Shown: positions 55,088 to 64,000 of the stretch, in pieces | Layout: every line of letters starts with the position of its first letter | How positions within the stretch are numbered: position 1 is the stretch's first letter | Source of the DNA: Cucumis sativus | Lineage: Eukaryota; Streptophyta; Magnoliopsida; Cucurbitales; Cucurbitaceae | DNA length: 64,000 bases | Assembly: GCF_000004075.3 (NCBI RefSeq) | Contig: NC_026660.2 | Coordinates: 8,122,001 to 8,186,000, forward strand | Direction: 5' to 3' | Made by a program: the position numbers and the translations under genes | Notes under the pieces: model-generated | Told to the model about the DNA's origin: nothing | The model's input: the letters and a program-made list of their open reading frames with translations, nothing else | Databases searched by the model: none

Positions 55088-55270
55088 ATGGTGATAAAAA
55101 ATGGTGCAAACACGTATCAAAGAATGATTAGAGATTTACAAACAGAAAAAACAGAAAATACAGAAAATTCTTGGAATCAACAAAGAGATAAGCAAAATAC
55201 TAGTGATCGAAGAGATAAGCAAAATACTAGTGATCGAAGAAACCTTGAGGTCTTTAACAGAGAAAATTGA
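55088..55270 (+). pseudogene. Start of a retroelement gag-like frame with an exact 27-base duplication
   Basis: From ATG 55088 the frame reads MVIKNGANTYQRMIRDLQ and then a hydrophilic tail that contains RDKQNTSDR twice. Underlying it, the 27 bases AGAGATAAGCAAAATACTAG plus TGATCGA at 55184-55210 are repeated exactly at 55211-55237, in frame. The frame ends at 55270, and afterwards the sequence turns into the oligo-repeat, so only the first 60 codons of gag remain. Confidence 0.45.
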
Positions 55271-55399
55271 TTAGGTAGGGCTTCAAATCGAGTAAAATAA
55301 TTAGTAGATATTAAAATACCTTGAAACATAAAAAATTCACAGGCCTACAATGGAAAATACAAAAAATGCCCCAGTTAACACGCGCGTTTGTGTAATCAA

Positions 55400-56010
55400 A
55401 CCTGTAAAATATTTATAGTGTATAAAACAATTTTGAAAACATAAAAAACTCACAAGCCTACATAAATACAAAAAATGCCCAACACGCGATTAATCGACCA
55501 CACGCGTTTGTGTAATTCTTCTTCTAAACGATCATGATACGTGATCATGTAGGAAATGATACACGATCGTGTAGAAAGTTGTACACGATAATGTAGTTCT
55601 TTTTAATAATATAAAAAATACTTCAAATCTAAATGATCGTGTTTGCCATACTAAACGATCGTGTTGACTAGGTAAACGATCGCTTAGATCATATCAAAAT
55701 GATATTTAAATAATCTTAATATTCTGCGAGAGGAGCTGTAAGAAAGAAGGAGAAAATGAAGAAAGAAAGCAAGAAAAAGAAGAAAAATAAAAATAGAAGA
55801 AATAAAATATGGAAGAGAAAACTAAAGAAATCTAGAAGAGAAGATAAATAAATCGCAAAGAAGAAGAAATAGAAGTGATGAATTGTTTCCGATATGAAGG
55901 GCAAATATGAAATTTATGAAAAGTTTCTACCGACCTCTTATGCTTTTTAATCTTGTTACACGAGTCGTAAATATTTTGATGTTTTGTTATATTTACGAAA
56001 ATTTACCTTA
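55400..56010 (+). repeat. Repeat with AAACGATCGTGTACC minisatellite (copy 2)
   Basis: It has the same order as 13935-14570: oligomer array (AAACGATCATGATACGTGAT, AAACGATCGTGTTTGCC-type units, 55520-55700), purine-rich GAAGAAGAAAAAT block (55740-55870), then tail 'GGGCAAATATGAAATTTATG', 'TTGTTACACGAGTCG' and 'TTTTGTTATATTTACGAAAATTTA' (55895-56010). Confidence 0.6.
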
Positions 56011-56179
56011 TTATTTCCTAAGTTGCGAGAAAAAAAGTTTAAATCTAGTTGTAAATTCCTTATGAATTGAATCATTTTGATGACAAAATTTTAGATTTAA
56101 TTTTATTTAAGTATTGATTAGAAAATTTAATGAGTGACGGAAAAACTAAGTAAATGCCAAGGTTGATGTTTAGTTTTGA

Positions 56180-56820
56180 GTTGAATTTATAAAAGTTAAT
56201 TTTCATAAATATAACAAACTATTAAAATATCTAAGGTTCGTGTAACAAAATAGAAAAGTTCATGAATCGGAACATTTTATAAAAATATTTCAAGTTTGAT
56301 TTTCTTTTTTTATCATATTTCTTCACTTACTCTTTTGCGATTTTTTTTCTTCCGTCTTTTTTCTCTTATTCTTCTGCCATTTTTCTTTTATATTTATTTT
56401 GAAATAATGATTTTCTTTTCAATCATTCATAAATCTGGTATTATTTGGTTCAAGAATCATGTACCAAATATAAAAGATCTTGAAAAAAATTGTTTAGATT
56501 TGATAGCCAAATCTAAAAGATTGTGTAGACAATTCTAAACAATCGTGTACCAAAAAACCTTAACAAATCGTTTAAAATAGTCAAATCTAAACAATTGTGT
56601 ACTAAATAATCTTGAATAAAATTGTCTAGATTTGACTATCCAAATCTAAATGATCTTGTACCAACGAATCTTAAACAAGATTGTTTAGATTTGACTACTT
56701 AAATCTAAACGATCTTGTAGCAAATAATAAACAAATTTAAATGATCGTGTACAAATGAATTTAAAATAAAATTGTTTACGATTTTAGTATATGTTCGTAT
56801 ACCAAATATGCATGCCAGTG
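56180..56820 (-). repeat. Inverted copy of the same repeat (copy 3)
   Basis: Starts 'GTTAATTTTCATAAATATAACAAAC', then 'GTTCGTGTAACAAAATAGAAAAG', a pyrimidine-rich TTTTTCTTCC block (56290-56400), then the oligomer array AATCTAAACAATCGTGTACCAA (56450-56790). This is the inverse complement order of copy 2, so copies 2 and 3 form a large inverted repeat with about 170 bases between their tails. No coding content. Confidence 0.6.
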
Positions 56821-56939
56821 CCAAATTAATGACTGATGGAGACAGTTTTGGTATTTTCTATTGTGGACTTTCTCGGTATAAATTTGGACGTTTTCTTATA
56901 TATTTTAAAAAATCATATTTATAAAGGTTATTTTAGTTT

Positions 56940-59917
56940 TTATTAAATAATGAAAAAGAAAAGAAAAGGAAGGCTTTCTCCTTACGCGCGCAACCCCACC
57001 GGATTCTCGAAATTTACTCTCTCCGTTGCTCTCTTCCGCCAACCATTTCTCTCCTACTCTCTCGCACGCCGGCACACTTCCGACGACGACACGCCCGCCC
57101 GCACCTCTCTCACGCACGCCGAGAACGACGCGACTTTTCGTCGACCACACGCCCGAAGCCTCTCTCTTCCTCTCCTTCAGCCGACGCCACCGCTTGCGCC
57201 ACTTAACTCGCCGGTGATTCCCAGCCACACGCCGCCGTTCGAAGCCATCAAAGCGATAGTTTTTGCCGCATTTCTTGCCGTCGTTCGTGATGCTCTGACG
57301 CTGAGATCTGCAAGCCACACGTGTGCGAAGTCCTTTTGTCGTTCATCCCAGCCGCCAAATTTTATTTGATCGCCCTGCTGTCCGGAGTAACATATTGTCG
57401 GGCGCTGAGTCCCATTCCTTCAGGTAGTCGTTGGAATTTTTCTCTCTGGTAGATTTGGGTAAAGTTCTAAGCATTATGCGGTGGGTTTTGAGAACTTATC
57501 TAAGTTCGGTGCTAATATTGAATAACCCATGATTTGGGATGTTAGCACCGAATTTAATAGACAATTCTGGCCATTGAAGTTAAGGCTGTGTCCATAAGCC
57601 TTTGGTAAGATTTTGGATACTTATAAAGAGTTTTCTTGGAATTTTGAATACCCATTGAGTTTAACATTGCCCAAATATTAGATTTTAATTTTTGAAGAGT
57701 TTGAGCTGCTGTCCAGCCATTTGGAAGCTTGAAATTAGGCGATTTAGCACAACTTGTAAATTTCTAACCTTTTTGGAGTGGGTGTTGTGTACCCATCTAA
57801 TTTTGGTGCTAATATAGGTTAACCCATGATGTCAGATGCTGGATTTCGAATTTGGAAGGTCATTAGGGTGCTGTAGATGGAGGTTAAGGTTACTTTGCTA
57901 AGTTCTCAGGAGTGCTTTAAGTGAGTTTTGTTAGAGTTCTTAAATGCCCATTGAGTCTAAGCATTAGATTAAATTAATCATAATACTCGGGTCCTAAAGT
58001 TGAATGTTAGAGGTCAAAAGTGGGCTTTCTTCTAGTTTTGGAGGTCATTGGGTGTTGTGTTTACAAATTTGAAACATAAAATGGTTTAGGGGATCTTATG
58101 AAGTATTTAAGGTTAATTGACTTATGTTGATATAATGGAACTTAATCTAAAAAATCATCTGCGTGTGGAATTAAAAGACCCACTAAGATTGACCTAAGTT
58201 GGATGATTAAGGTGTTAAGAGTTTAAGTTTGAAGTTAAGGGTCCAAAAGTGAAATTATAGCCTAAATTAAAGCATGTCTAGAATGATACAAGTTTAATAA
58301 AGGAAGTAGGAATTCGACTTATTGAATCATGAATAGCTTGAGTTGTCATAATGAAGTGTTTTAGAGATAGTTGTAACACCTTGACATGTGAAGATAACCG
58401 AGAAACCTTAATCGTTGTTTCAGGCCAAATTGAAGTGGGGAAAGCGTATGATCTCGGGGATTGAGTAATTGATAGTGAGTGATTCATTTTCAAGCTTTCT
58501 TCATACATATATATGTTATTTTATGATATCGCTTGGAGTCTACCTTGGTTTAAACCTTTTTATGACTATGTTTTCATTTATGCTTAGACGATGTGTTTCC
58601 TTGTTAGGATTTTAAGAATGTGTATGGATTGAATTTTTTAAAAATGTGTTTCAAGTTTCTGATTGTACTTGGTTTTAAAATATGATTATTCGATGTATAT
58701 GAGGAGTGAAAAGGTGATTTCCTTAAGGCTATGTGAATGTGTTTCCGTAGCGCCACCTATGATTGTCAGGGATTTTCGGGGTTGAAGGAGATCGTGACCA
58801 GAGATACGAAAACTTGAGCCTAGGTGAGGACGTGGATGAAGGATTATGATTGGCTTCAGGCCTAGCTTAACCCATGGTGGGTGGCTCTATGTGCACATAG
58901 GAGCATGGATATGGAGGTTGCTACTGTGACAAGTACTAAATATGCATGAGCTCAGTCTGGCCGCGTGTTTCCTTGTGGATATGGATCATATGTGAGCTAT
59001 TCTCGGTCGTGTATTTAGTATTCTACCATGATTGGATGAATGAAGGTTGCTACTGTTGCAGGTACTAAATATGCGTGAGCTCAGTCTGGTTGCGTGTTTC
59101 CTTGTGGATATGGATCACGCATGAGTTATTCTTGGTCGTGTATTTAGTATTCTACCATGGTTGGTTGAAGGAAGGTTGCTATTATGACAAGTACTAAATA
59201 TGCGTGAGCTCAGTCTGGCCACATGATTCCTTGATCATGTGCGAGTTATTCTGGACCGTATATTTAGATGCTCTGCTACGGTAGACCCTTATATGGTACA
59301 AGTTTGTTGGCAAATACTTGTGGTTTATAGTAATACATGATTTTAACGTTTTAGTTGTTATTTCATTATCGGTGCCATATTTAAACAGTTTTGAGAGTAT
59401 GTTTTACGGGTTCTTACTTCTAAAAAATTTGTCACTTACTGAGTTTTAGCTTATGTTTTCAATGTTTTCTCTCCCAGGTAGCGGTTAAGGACCAAGTATT
59501 CATTGAGCTTCCTATCATTGATTGTAGATTCTCATTATTTTTTGTATTGTATCATTGGGTCGTTAGAATTGTGAGTCACGTTATTATGTGTTTTGAGAGA
59601 TTCTTATTGGACTGTAATTATTTTGTAACTGATTCCTAGTTTGGATATGAACTTTGATTGAGACTCTGAACTAGTTTGGATGAGTGGTGAGATACACTCG
59701 ATGTGATTTTGAGTTTGAAGATTATATATAATATAAAAGTGAAATTTCCTCTCTTTTCAGGTTTTGCTAACCATTATTTTAAGGGAGATACTGTCGAAAT
59801 TTCTATATAATTTTATAAAACTTGTTCGCTTGGCTTTTAAGTTGAAAAAATTGTTTTCAAAGAGTGTTTTCATGTCATGATCTAGGTTAGAGGGGAAAAC
59901 CTAAAAATGGATGACAC
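56940..59917 (+). mobile_element. Non-coding repeat element, near full copy (LARD-like?)
   Basis: A GC-rich leader (56950-57370: GCGCGCAACCCC, ACGCCGGCACACTTCC, GCCGCCGTTCGAAG) is followed by two diverged units of about 300 bases (GGTGCTAATATTGAATAACC at 57510, GGTGCTAATATAGGTTAACC at 57809). Then come a 129-base tandem repeat in three copies (58915-59290), the conserved box inverted at 59434-59485 (TTTTCTCTCCCAGGTAGCGG) and an end 'CTAGGTTAGAGGGGAAAACC'. All long frames here are composition artefacts (leader pyrimidine runs); no gag or pol exists. The inverse ends at 45821 read TGTCACACCCC, so the family probably ends GGGGTGTGACA, as in LTR-derived elements. Here the last bases are replaced by Copia pol. 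Confidence 0.55.
58915..59290 (+). repeat. 129-base tandem repeat, three copies
   Basis: Units begin AGGTTGCTACTG at 58915, AGGTTGCTACTG at 59044 and AGGTTGCTATTA at 59173. Each contains GTACTAAATATGC(A/G)TGAGCTC, TTTCCTTGTGGATATGGAT and GTGTATTTAGTATTCTACC. Two units in the inverted copy at 46480-46740 have the same period. Confidence 0.85.
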
Positions 59918-59924
59918 AAAGTCA

Positions 59925-61600
59925 AGCGAACCCCATATGGCATTGTTGCGGGACATAAAGCCCGACTTGTAGCAAAAGACTACCATCAAGAAGAAGGTAT
60001 TTATTATGAAGAAACCTTCAGCCCAATAGTTAAAAAGGCGGCTGTTTGTATCATTTTATCACCAGCAGCTCAATATGGATGGGGACTTAGACAATTAGAT
60101 GTCAAGAATGCCTTTCTACACAGTGTACTTCAAGATGAGGTCTATATGCAACAACCTCAAGGATTTATCTGCTCATCACATCCCCATCATGTCTGTAAAC
60201 TGCTCAAGTCACTATATAGTGTTAAGCAAGCACCTAGATCTTGGTTTGAACGGTTCACCTTTTATCTTTTAAACCTTGATTTTGTTGCATCCCAAGCTGA
60301 CTCTTCTCTGTTTGTCAGAATCTCAAATGTTACCATCACTTACCTGTTATTATATGTTGATGATAGAACACCAAGTAGAGTGTTCTATATATTCATAAGA
60401 CAACCAAACTTTAACAAGATTACAGCCTTCAAAACAGTCTTAAACACCATACAACACAAGTCTTAATACAGAAAAATTAACCAGAACAAAAGCAAATTAC
60501 AGAACAGAAAAGAAACTTCACAACAAAGGAAACAACTCCTAATAACTATAGGTAACTGTCACTTTTGCAATTCCTGAACTCAAGGAAACTTCAGCCGTCC
60601 ATTCCAAAATCAAAATAACCACCCCATCTTTCCATGTAACTAACTGTGGTCCCCACCAAGGTGGTTTCCACTTCCTCCACTTCCATCCTCTTGTGCACGT
60701 GCCACTTCATCCTTTTTCCTTTTACTATAATGTATAACAATTGGTGGTCTACCCATGACATTATAATAACAGGAATTCGACAAGTGTGCATCTCTGAATT
60801 AATATCCCAACTTTGAGCTTGCTTTGTATGACTAATCTTGGCAACTTCCGATTCTTCCTTGGCCTAGAAATTCAGTACATCTCAAAAGGCTTGAATGTAC
60901 TGCAGAGTTTGGTTTTTTTGGGGGTGATAGTGGAAATGTTGAAGAAGTATGGAATGTCAAGCGCAAAGCCTTGCTCTACACCTATGGCTCTTCCTCCACC
61001 CTCTAATGTTGGTGACCCATGCACTGTTGAATAGTAATTGACACTACTTAACATTCAACAAACCAGATCTTTCTCTGTAGGGAAGTTGTCTCAACATATG
61101 CATTCTCCACATACAACAAACCTAATAGCTGCAAAAAGAGTCCTTAGATACCTTTGTGGTACTACTACCTTTGGCTTATTGTTTCAAAGAACCTCAACCA
61201 GCACCCTTCAATTAGCTGCCTTTTCAGACTCGGATCGTGATGATCGACGCTCTACAATTGGCTTTGTAGTATTCTTAGACTTGGGGAGCTAAGAAGCAAA
61301 CCACAGTGTCACACAGCTCAACTGAAGCCGAATATAGAGCTGTAGCCATCACTGCTGCTGAAGTCTGCTGGCTGAGATAAATCCTCCTCGAATACTTTGT
61401 GACAACAACTCTGCAATTCAGTTGGCAAGAAATCCTGCTTTTCATGGGTGAATTAAATATGTGGAGATAGACTTTCACTTTGTGTGAGAACATACTATTC
61501 TGCAATTTGTTCCTATACAGCACCAACTTGCAGACTTGTTTACCAAACCACTTACAACCAATAGTCTTCATTTCTCATAAGCAAACTCATGCTTCATCAG
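59925..61600 (+). pseudogene. Copia pol remnant (RT and RNase H), interrupted
   Basis: RT starts near 59935: GIVAGHKARLVAKDYHQEEG, 'YYEETFSPIVKKAAV', RQLDVKNAFLHSVLQDEVYM, 'KLLKSLYSVKQAPRSWFERF', YLLLYVDD (60345-60368). There the frame is broken by foreign sequence to about 60812, after which it resumes with 'MTNLGNFRFFLGLEIQYISKG'. A second gap follows at about 60904-61050. Then come FSVGKLSQHMHSP, 'AAKRVLRYLCGTTTFGLLFQ' and the RNase H pieces 'AAFSDSD', 'DRRSTIGFVVFL', [20 protein letters not shown], and finally frame-shifted remains of 'DLFTKPL'. The upstream edge abuts the non-coding element at 59917, so gag, protease and integrase are missing. Confidence 0.85.
60369..60812 (-). mobile_element. 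Insertion within the Copia RT, perhaps an LTR
   Basis: The foreign segment starts after YVDD at a 7-base hairpin, AGAACAC-CAAGTAGA-GTGTTCT (60366-60386). On the minus strand it ends '...CTCTACTTGGTGTTCTATCA', and includes 'CATTATAGTAAAAGG' and a GTAATTTGC/TTCTGTTCTG-rich part like an LTR R/U5. No facing terminus or target duplication could be verified. About twenty codons of RT are missing at the junction, so it is not a simple clean insertion. Confidence 0.4.
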
Positions 61601-61618
61601 CCTTTGTTTGAGGGGCCA

Positions 61619-61800
61619 TGTCAACTGAATAAGTTTCCTTTAAAGAAAACTCTGTTATTTATGTTTGAAGTTTGTTTCCTTCAGTTAAGTTGTTATGACT
61701 TAGTTTAACTTTGTAAATACCCTGTATTCCCTCCTTCATATTTCAATGGAAACCAACTCTCTCATCCTTGAGAGATTCTTAATTCTGTATTGTTTCACCA
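61619..61800 (+). mobile_element. Probable 3' LTR of the Copia remnant
   Basis: It follows a purine-rich tract (TTTGTTTGAGGGGCCA, 61602-61617). It starts TGTCAACTGAATAAG and ends TATTGTTTCACCA (TG...CA), 182 bases. Inside are AATGGAAACC and 'CTTTGTAAATACCCTG'. No second copy was found for comparison. Confidence 0.45.
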
Positions 61801-62166
61801 ATAACGATTAAATGCTTGTTTTTTCTTTTGTAAGCATGCCTTATCTTCCCACAAAATGTTGTTGGAATGTCAAATATTATATAGCAATTAGCAATCAATA
61901 TCCACTTCCTTCAGCCCGAAGCAATGGTAACTACGAAGAGAGCAACATTTTTTGTTGAGTATATGCTCTCGGTGATAGAAATGAAATTTGGTAGTTCTGT
62001 GTTCTTTCGGAAGTCTAAGTAATGATATTATATTTCATGGTGGCAGGCTGAATCTTCTCGGTGAAATTTTAGCAGAGGAAAGGGCTACCAGAACGATTTA
62101 ATATTATAAATATAACAGATTGTAACTGTGTCAAGAGAGGATTTTGTTTTATCCTCATCTTTTTAG

Positions 62167-62436
62167 ATGGAGGGTGCTGCCATAAAAGATGCCATTTCTA
62201 AGGACCATTGGAGTAGAGATCATACTGAGGGTATGAGAGCAAGGCCTCTGCATTTTGGTGAGCCAATTGCTGCAAGGCTTGGTGTGGACTATCCATTCCC
62301 TCCTCATCTTGAGTATGCTGCTCTTTTACTATTTAATGTTTTCATCTTACGTTATTATTTCTAATGTATTACTGTGCATGCTAGGTCTACAAATTCTTTA
62401 AGGTTAGGAGTTGGAGTGGATGACACATGCATTTAA
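62167..62436 (+). CDS. Possible two-exon gene end, product unknown
   Basis: From ATG 62167 (after an acceptor-like TTTTTAG) a frame reads MEGAAIKDAISKDHWSRDHT, 'EGMRARPLHFGEPIAARLG' and 'VDYPFPPHLE'. A GTATG donor at 62313 and a GCTAG acceptor at 62384 give a 72-base intron that keeps the phase, followed by STNSLRLGVGVDDTCI and TAA at 62434-62436 (65 codons in all). Amino acid use looks protein-like. The ATG may instead be internal, because an upstream exon-like piece (LNLLGEILAEERATRT, 62050-62094) follows a GGCAG acceptor. I cannot place it in a family. It may be the 3' part of a gene interrupted by the Copia insertion. Confidence 0.35.
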
Positions 62437-63229
62437 TATTTTATTTTCTTGAAAATCCAAATTGTTCTTTATGTACTAGATTGACGAACTTTTGTACTAA
62501 AAATGTTTTCAGCATCTACACCATAATGTCACAGTTTAAACTTTAAACAATCCTCACAATAGGTACTAAATCAACATTTTAGGTGCAGTCTTCTAGCTAC
62601 TTGAAATATACTTCCAATTAGAGACATAAGTGAAAACTAAAAACCTTGTAAGAAATGAAGATAAAATTGGGCATTTATGGTGGTGGCTTAGAATTAATGA
62701 GAATGTAACATGAAGCAGAGTTGGTGTGTGTTTAATGTAAGAAACTGAATATGAGTGGTTTGCTATTATTATATTGGAATTCCCAAATAGTGTGTTTTTA
62801 TCCGAGTTGTTGTGGCATAGCTTGGCGCTCGCCTGAGGTGAGAGGTGAGACCTTAACGCATTGCAAGTACCCAAGTTGAGCACCTTCAGTACGGTGCTCG
62901 TCTTTTGTGCCTTTCAATTGCCTTGAACATATGTTCAAGGTGCATCAGTTCTTGCCTTGTCAATTGTTTAACTTTTTATTTTAGAAAAAGAAATTCTTCC
63001 TCAAAACTTGGAATTAGGAGGAAGTATCATTGTTTGTAAAGGTAGAATTAAAGAAAAATCAAAGAAAGGAAGAAAAGAAGAGACAAAGAAGTAGAAACAA
63101 AATCGAAGATGCTGTCTCTCTCTTTTGTTCATCCATTTATCAAACAAGAAAAGAAGGAAGAAGAAGAAGAAAAGGGCTGTAATTTTAAAGGATTTCCAAA
63201 ATGCTATGGAGACAATGTGGACGTGGGAA
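62437..63229. other. Intergenic DNA, no gene seen
   Basis: There is a G/C-rich phrase with a tRNA-like or LTR-like ring, CCTGAGGTGAGAGGTGAGACC (62832-62852), and 'TTCAAGGTGC', but no complete feature. A purine-rich block at 63040-63180 precedes the LINE remnant. ORFs on either strand here are composition artefacts. Confidence 0.35.
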
Positions 63230-64000
63230 TCCATCAGGAATTTGATATATTTGGTTCTTATCTATGGTTCTTTGAAGGGCTCGATAAAACCTTCTAGAGG
63301 GTTGAAACCGGGGTTCCTCTGTCTCCTTTCTCATTTCTCTAGGTTGTGGACGTTCTAGGCGGCATTATTTTTGGAGGGTTGGGGGGTACAATTCTTGAGC
63401 CCTTTAAGGTGGGATTTAAAGAGGTAGCTTTGTGGCATTTACAATTTGCTAATGGTACAATGTTCTTTTGCTTTGGAAAAGAGAACTTTATCCTGAATTA
63501 CATTTTGGGGTTCTTGGAACTGATATCGAGGCTTAAAATCAATGAGAGTAAGTTTTAGATTTTGGGTATTAACTGGGAGCTAGAAAAGCTGAATAGATGG
63601 GACAATTTGGTTGGGTGCGAGGTTGATTCTTTCCATTTTTCCTATCTTGGCCTCCTAGGTAATCCAAGAGTTCTCTCTTTTTGGGATGACCCCCTGGAGA
63701 AGATTAGGAAGACATTAGCTTCGTGAAAGAAAAACTTCTTTTCTAAAGCTAGAAAATTTACTCTTATCAAATAGGTGTTGCGTGTGATCCCCATTTATTG
63801 CTTCTCTTTTTAGTGTGCCCGTCTTGGTTTATAAGAGCATTGAGAAACTGATGAGGGACTTCCTTTGGGAAAATGTGTAGGAAGGGAAAGGGTCTCATTT
63901 GGTTAGCTAGGATCTTGTGGGGAAATCCATGGACCGGGGGTGGAGGTTAGGGCTTGGAAATTTAAAGTTATGTAACAAAGCCATGTTGGCTAAATGGTTG
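63230..64000 (+). pseudogene. LINE reverse transcriptase remnant, runs off the window
   Basis: Three frames carry pieces of a plant non-LTR RT in order: 'IYGSLKGSIKPSRGLKPG' (the RGLRQGDPLSP region, frame-broken), GGTILEPFKVG, 'ALWHLQFANGTMFFCFGKEN' (normally FADDTMFF: the catalytic DD is changed to NG here), 'ILGFLELISRLKINESK' (stop) 'ILGINWELEKLNRWDNLVGC', 'FHFSYLGLLG', 'WDDPLEKIRKTLAS', 'FFSKARKFTLIK', 'VLRVIPIYCFSLF', 'LVYKSIEKLMRDFLWEN' and 'NLKLCNKAMLAKWL'. The loss of the catalytic aspartates and the stops show it is dead. The 5' part before 63230 is absent or unrecognisable; the 3' part continues past 64000. Confidence 0.85.

Noticed and set aside
56950..57369. Overlapping 137-139-codon frames on both strands in the GC-rich leader
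   Set aside because: Both follow a pyrimidine-rich, low-complexity composition, overlap each other on opposite strands and have no domain. The stretch belongs to the non-coding repeat element.
62832..62900. CCTGAGGTGAGAGGTGAGACC region as a possible tRNA or LTR edge
   Set aside because: Cloverleaf pairing could not be drawn and no matching partner was found.
1..64000. CRISPR array, bacterial operon or prophage
   Set aside because: Gene structure, introns and repeats are all of plant nuclear type; no evenly spaced identical direct repeats were seen.

Overview
This window reads as nuclear DNA of a flowering plant. Genes are split by short GT-AG introns, intergenic DNA is AT-rich, and the proteins are plant-specific (a DYW-class PPR protein, a tonoplast sugar transporter, a CMP-sialic-acid-transporter-like protein). 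Decayed Copia elements, CACTA and MULE transposon pieces, LINE sequence and MITEs fill most of the rest. The flavour of several repeats (DUF7745-like fragments, MITEs built on TCTATCA/TGATAGA, Copia LTR text) resembles cucurbit genomes; this family placement comes from memory of such sequences and is an inference.

Five genes look intact. (1) 11077-13571, minus: aminoacylase-1 / M20 metallopeptidase, 5 exons, 448 codons. (2) 17813-19687, minus: intronless PPR-DYW organellar RNA-editing factor resembling Arabidopsis REME1. (3) 22533-26914, minus: CMP-sialic acid / nucleotide-sugar transporter, 15 exons, 360 codons. (4) 38061-38540, plus: small one-exon plant protein of unknown function, 159 codons. 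(5) 50964-54404, plus: tonoplast sugar transporter of the TMT2/TST2 type, 5 exons, 733 codons. I reconstructed the exons by hand; reading phase closes across every junction. A short two-exon reading frame at 62167-62436 is possible but unrecognised.

Layout. 1-1.76 kb: diverged repeat family with short tandem units. 3.35-5.37 kb: Copia-type LTR with its 3' part duplicated. 6.9-9.2 kb: Copia gag and a broken DUF7745-like gene, both minus. 11.1-13.6 kb: aminoacylase. 13.9-17.1 kb: a fold-back type repeat and the 5' end of a second Copia (minus). 17.8-26.9 kb: PPR gene and transporter. 27-33 kb: AT-rich, gene-poor, one MITE and several local duplications. 33.9-36.1 kb: MULE transposase pseudogene (minus) interrupted by a CACTA end. 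38 kb: small gene. 41.5-45.1 kb: non-autonomous CACTA-like element carrying a SWIB-domain exon. 45.1-48.6 kb: Copia remnant with an inverted non-coding repeat wedged inside. 51-54.4 kb: TST gene. 54.6-56.8 kb: retroelement 5' end and a large inverted repeat. 56.9-59.9 kb: full-looking copy of the non-coding repeat family. 59.9-61.8 kb: Copia pol interrupted by another insertion. 63.2-64 kb: LINE reverse transcriptase running off the edge.

The genes are unrelated housekeeping or transport functions and do not form a cluster or pathway. I found no CRISPR, rRNA or convincing tRNA gene, and no clearly new biological system. The most interesting structures are the CACTA element with a captured SWIB exon, and a non-coding repeat family that recurs in both orientations with a 129-bp internal tandem repeat and a conserved box seen at four places.
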